Origin: Campylobacteraceae bacterium
GTDB lineage: Bacteria > Campylobacterota > Campylobacteria > Campylobacterales > Campylobacteraceae
Length of the DNA: 25,094 nucleotides
Reading direction: 5' to 3'
Assembly (NCBI GenBank): GCA_031276365.1
Contig: JAISNG010000132.1
Span: 1 to 25,094, forward strand
Position 1 is the stretch's first letter; every line of letters begins with the position of its first letter. Positions 23,067 through 25,094 of this stretch are shown piece by piece. Below the pieces are notes generated by a model, which worked only from the letters and a program-made list of their open reading frames with translations, was not told where the DNA came from and ran no database searches. The position numbers were made by a program, and so were the translations under genes.

Positions 23067-23386
23067 GCGAAAAAAATTTGGACAAATCAGAAACACAAAA
23101 CGACACGCTGCCCAAAAAGCCAAAATATGGCAAAGTTATAGAGGGCGCCGACCAGCTTTCGCTTGGCATCTCAATAGTCGTGGCGATAGTTTTAGGCGTA
23201 CTTTTGGGGCTTTGGTTGAAGAGTTTAACCGAATATACATGGACGCTTTGGCTTGGTGTATTTTTCGGCATCGGAGCGGCTGTAAAAAATGTGCATATCG
23301 CGTATAAAAAGCAAAAAAAGAGTTATGACGAGCTTAAAAACGAACCGCGTTACAAATATCAAGCAAAAGATGAAGATGATGATTAA
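23063..23386 (+). CDS. AtpZ/AtpI-like small membrane protein
   Basis: This 107-residue protein has a hydrophilic N-terminus and two membrane segments: about residues 34-53 (LSLGISIVVAIVLGVLLGLWL) and about 58-75 (WTLWLGVFFGIGAAVKNV). An acidic, charged tail ends in DEDDD. The GxxxG-rich pair LGISIVVAIVLGVLLG and LGVFFGIGAAVKN, separated by a short loop, matches the AtpZ/AtpI family. Members of that family help Mg/Ca uptake or F1Fo assembly and usually sit at the head of atp operons. Here it overlaps hemL by ATGA, away from any ATP synthase gene, as I recall for Campylobacter. The downstream gene's start lies inside its tail. Confidence 0.8.
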   Translation: MSEKNLDKSETQNDTLPKKPKYGKVIEGADQLSLGISIVVAIVLGVLLGLWLKSLTEYTWTLWLGVFFGIGAAVKNVHIAYKKQKKSYDELKNEPRYKYQAKDEDDD

Positions 23387-23873
23387 TGTTAGATTGGCGG
23401 CGGCTGTTTTTACGGCAGTAGAATTACTGTTTGCGGCGTTTTTTTTATATGGCGGCGCGAAGTGGTTTTTAAATGCACAGTTTGGATTTTTAGGTTTTGG
23501 TTTAATTGTAATCGGTTCATTTTTGGGCTACAAGAAAATGGTAAATTATAGAGTCTCCATGTATGAAAACGAACCCGACATAATAGACAATACGTACGAA
23601 CTTTGGGACGAAGAGGACAAAAGCGAAAGTAAAAATGAGAAAACATCTGCGCTCTCAACCGCCGCGAAAAACACCAAAACATCTGTGAAAGGTTTTTTCT
23701 CACCGTACCGCATGACTTCTTACGCGCTGTTTTTTATCGTATTTTTTGTTCTTGTCAAAAGCGGCGCTCTCGCGCTTGTTCCGTTTATAGCGGGTATAAT
23801 GTGCGCACCTCTTGGCGTGCTGATATATGAAGCGCTGAGGATTTGGCTGTTTAACTCTGCCGATAAAATCTGA
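23370..23873 (+). CDS. Two-to-four-segment membrane protein, unknown function
   Basis: The product is about 167 residues. Hydrophobic segments are at about 6-26 (LAAAVFTAVELLFAAFFLYG) and 34-50 (GFLGFGLIVIGSFLG), then a polar acidic middle (YELWDEEDKSESKNEK). Two further segments lie at about 111-128 (YALFFIVFFVLVKSGALAL) and 129-148. The last part is similar in style to ATP synthase-associated or small-envelope proteins, but I recognise no family. Start choice is uncertain: in-frame ATGs at 23370, 23376 and 23379 all overlap the end of the AtpZ-like gene and none has a clear ribosome site. I give the longest plausible. The overlap implies translational coupling, so it may work with the AtpZ-like protein. 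Confidence 0.75.
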   Translation: MKMMINVRLAAAVFTAVELLFAAFFLYGGAKWFLNAQFGFLGFGLIVIGSFLGYKKMVNYRVSMYENEPDIIDNTYELWDEEDKSESKNEKTSALSTAAKNTKTSVKGFFSPYRMTSYALFFIVFFVLVKSGALALVPFIAGIMCAPLGVLIYEALRIWLFNSADKI

Positions 23874-23946
23874 TATTTTTAATAAAAAGCTTTAAAAATA
23901 TAAAAAAAGACGCTTAATCTGATTTTTCATAAATTTATCGTAAAAT
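23873..23946 (+). promoter_or_regulatory. Intergenic A/T hairpin and promoter for the NFU-murE pair
   Basis: ATATTTTTAA (23873-23882) and TTAAAAATAT (23892-23901) form a 10-bp all-A/T inverted repeat right at the upstream stop codon, too weak to call a terminator firmly. Further on, TAAAAT (23941-23946) preceded by T-rich sequence is a good -10. Transcription would start near 23953, and AGGGG (23972-23976) serves the ATG at 23982. Confidence 0.45.
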
Positions 23947-23981
23947 CCGATTTCTAATGAAAACCGATTTCAGGGGTAGTT

Positions 23982-24260
23982 ATGATTCCTTTTACAGATG
24001 AAGAGTTGATGCCGGTTGTGTCTAAAATTTTGGACAAGGTAAGACCCATGCTTGTGCAAGACGGAGGCGATATGAAATTTCTGGGCATAAAAAATGGGCG
24101 CGTGTTTATACAGTTTCAAGGAGCTTGCAGCGGCTGTGCATCAAGTGATATAACGTTGAAATTTGGCGTGGAAAGGCAGCTTCGCATAGATATACACCCG
24201 GAGATGGAAGTCGTGAATGTAAAAGACAAAAGCGAGATAGAGCGATACAATGAAGTATGA
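23982..24260 (+). CDS. NFU-domain iron-sulfur cluster carrier (NifU C-terminal-like)
   Basis: This 92-residue protein consists only of the NFU domain that binds and transfers a 4Fe-4S cluster between subunits. The signature is GACSGCASSDITLKFGVE with Cys49 and Cys52 of the CxxC motif, preceded by VRPMLVQDGGDMKFLGI, the typical lead-in. Length agrees with stand-alone NFU proteins of Campylobacter relatives. The ATG has AGGGG 5 nt upstream and its own promoter at 23941-23946. The last 11 bp overlap murE. A direct link between the Fe-S carrier and the murein ligase is not evident, and co-transcription may be incidental. Confidence 0.93.
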   Translation: MIPFTDEELMPVVSKILDKVRPMLVQDGGDMKFLGIKNGRVFIQFQGACSGCASSDITLKFGVERQLRIDIHPEMEVVNVKDKSEIERYNEV

Positions 24261-25094
24261 AGTTAAAAATCAAGAGTTTAAATATATAACAGACAACTCA
24301 AACGAGGCAGACGAAAAAACGGCGTTTGTAAAAACAGCTCAAAACCGCACATATGAAGCTGAAGCGTTAAAAAGAGGCTGTAAAAGAGTTTTAAGCGTTT
24401 GTGAGTGTTTTGAAATTTTGGGCATAAGTTCGGATTTGAAAATCGTCGGCATAACAGGCACAAACGGCAAAACAACGACAGCTGCGGCGATATACTCAAT
24501 GCTTTTGGATTTGGGTAAAAAGGCAGGACTTCAAGGTACGCGCGGCTGCTTTATAAATGACAAGTGTGTGGAAGATAAAAGTCTCACAACTCCTTCCATT
24601 TTGCACACTCTTATAAACATGCAAAAAGCCTCGCTGGATGGGTGTTCATATTTTGTGATGGAGGTAAGCTCTCATGCGATTGTGCAGGAGCGCATAGAGG
24701 GATTGAAGTTTGCTTTGAAGGTTTTTACAAATATTTCACAGGACCATTTGGATTTTCACAAAAATATGAAAGAGTATATAACGGCAAAAAGTTCGTTTTT
24801 TAGCGACGATACGCCAAAACTTATCAATAAAGATGATGAAAATATAAGATATAACATGAAAAACGCGCTCACTTATGGCATTGAAAAACCATCATCCTAC
24901 CAAATCACTGCCTATGCTTTAAGAGGCGGGATAGAGATGGCGGTGCAGTATGCTGGCAAGACTTACGCGTTTTCAAGTACTCTTCAAGGAAGATTTAACC
25001 TCTACAATCTCTTAGCCGCTATCTCTGCCGTTTATATTTTAGAAAAAGCGCCTTTTGAAAAGATAAACAAAGCGCTTGCAAGTTTTGCCGGCGT
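24250..25094 (+). CDS. murE: UDP-N-acetylmuramyl-tripeptide synthetase MurE, cut by the right edge
   Basis: MurE is the cytoplasmic ligase that adds the third amino acid (meso-diaminopimelate in Gram-negatives) to UDP-MurNAc-L-Ala-D-Glu. The frame is open from an ATG at 24250 to the end of the window (281 codons), so the C-terminal amino-acid-binding part is missing. The ATP-binding loop GITGTNGKTTT is at residues 67-77. The Mur-ligase segments DKSLTTPSILH, MEVSSHAIVQERIEGLKF and FTNISQDHLDFHKNMKEY follow in the expected order. QGRFNLYNLLAAISA then leads into the C-terminal domain. Only about 66 residues precede the ATP loop, clearly fewer than in E. coli MurE, where the N-terminal UDP-binding domain is longer. 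I recall this short form from Campylobacter relatives. It overlaps the NFU gene by 11 bp. Confidence 0.95.
   Translation, partial: MKYEVKNQEFKYITDNSNEADEKTAFVKTAQNRTYEAEALKRGCKRVLSVCECFEILGISSDLKIVGITGTNGKTTTAAAIYSMLLDLGKKAGLQGTRGCFINDKCVEDKSLTTPSILHTLINMQKASLDGCSYFVMEVSSHAIVQERIEGLKFALKVFTNISQDHLDFHKNMKEYITAKSSFFSDDTPKLINKDDENIRYNMKNALTYGIEKPSSYQITAYALRGGIEMAVQYAGKTYAFSSTLQGRFNLYNLLAAISAVYILEKAPFEKINKALASFAG

Noticed and set aside
1..25094. CRISPR array or complete insertion sequence
   Set aside because: No regularly spaced direct repeats and no transposase, integrase or cas-like protein were seen; the inverted repeats at 11980-12250 do not flank a transposase.

Overview
The window comes from a Campylobacterota (epsilonproteobacterial) chromosome. 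The basis is gene order and protein style, not a database search. The run fabZ-lpxA-clpX-mreB-mreC-carB, the run DUF502-hemL-atpZ, and a short NFU protein followed by a short-N-terminus murE are arrangements I associate with Campylobacter, Sulfurospirillum and Sulfurimonas relatives. Coding is dense, starts often overlap the previous stop, and the promoters I can see are an A/T-rich -10 (TATAAT or TAAAAT) in T-rich surroundings.

Layout. Positions 1-7959 (+) hold a tightly packed housekeeping run: the end of an unidentified protein, fabZ and lpxA (fatty acid and lipid A synthesis), clpX (protease unfoldase), mreB and mreC (rod-shape cytoskeleton) and carB (carbamoyl phosphate synthase large chain), closed by a plausible A/T-rich terminator. 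Positions 8100-10505 (+) hold two tandem, clearly paralogous multi-pass membrane proteins of unknown function with their own promoter. Positions 10538-10960 hold a short YrdC/Sua5-domain protein. Positions 10961-12901 are different: no large intact gene, remnants of at least two decayed genes, one 82-codon orphan ORF, and a roughly 270-nt stretch with a -10 box, several strong helices, 5'/3' end pairing and a T7 tail. That stretch may be an undescribed structured RNA or a mobile-repeat relic. It is the most unusual part of the window.

Positions 12902-20996 (-) form one likely operon, transcribed right to left: a 1640-residue bacterial alpha-2-macroglobulin with an intact CVEQ thioester, then penicillin-binding protein 1C, then surE. 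The A2M/PBP1C pair is a known periplasmic defence and repair partnership: A2M traps invading proteases and PBP1C repairs peptidoglycan. Positions 21113-23873 (+), divergent from A2M, hold a DUF502 membrane protein, hemL (tetrapyrrole synthesis), an AtpZ-like protein and a two-segment membrane protein, each overlapping its neighbour. Positions 23982-25094 (+) hold an NFU-type Fe-S protein overlapping murE (peptidoglycan stem peptide), which runs off the right edge.

I found no CRISPR array, complete insertion sequence, tRNA or rRNA. The novelty candidates are the 10961-12901 region, above all the putative structured RNA, and the tandem membrane paralogues. Neither can be tied to a known system from sequence alone.
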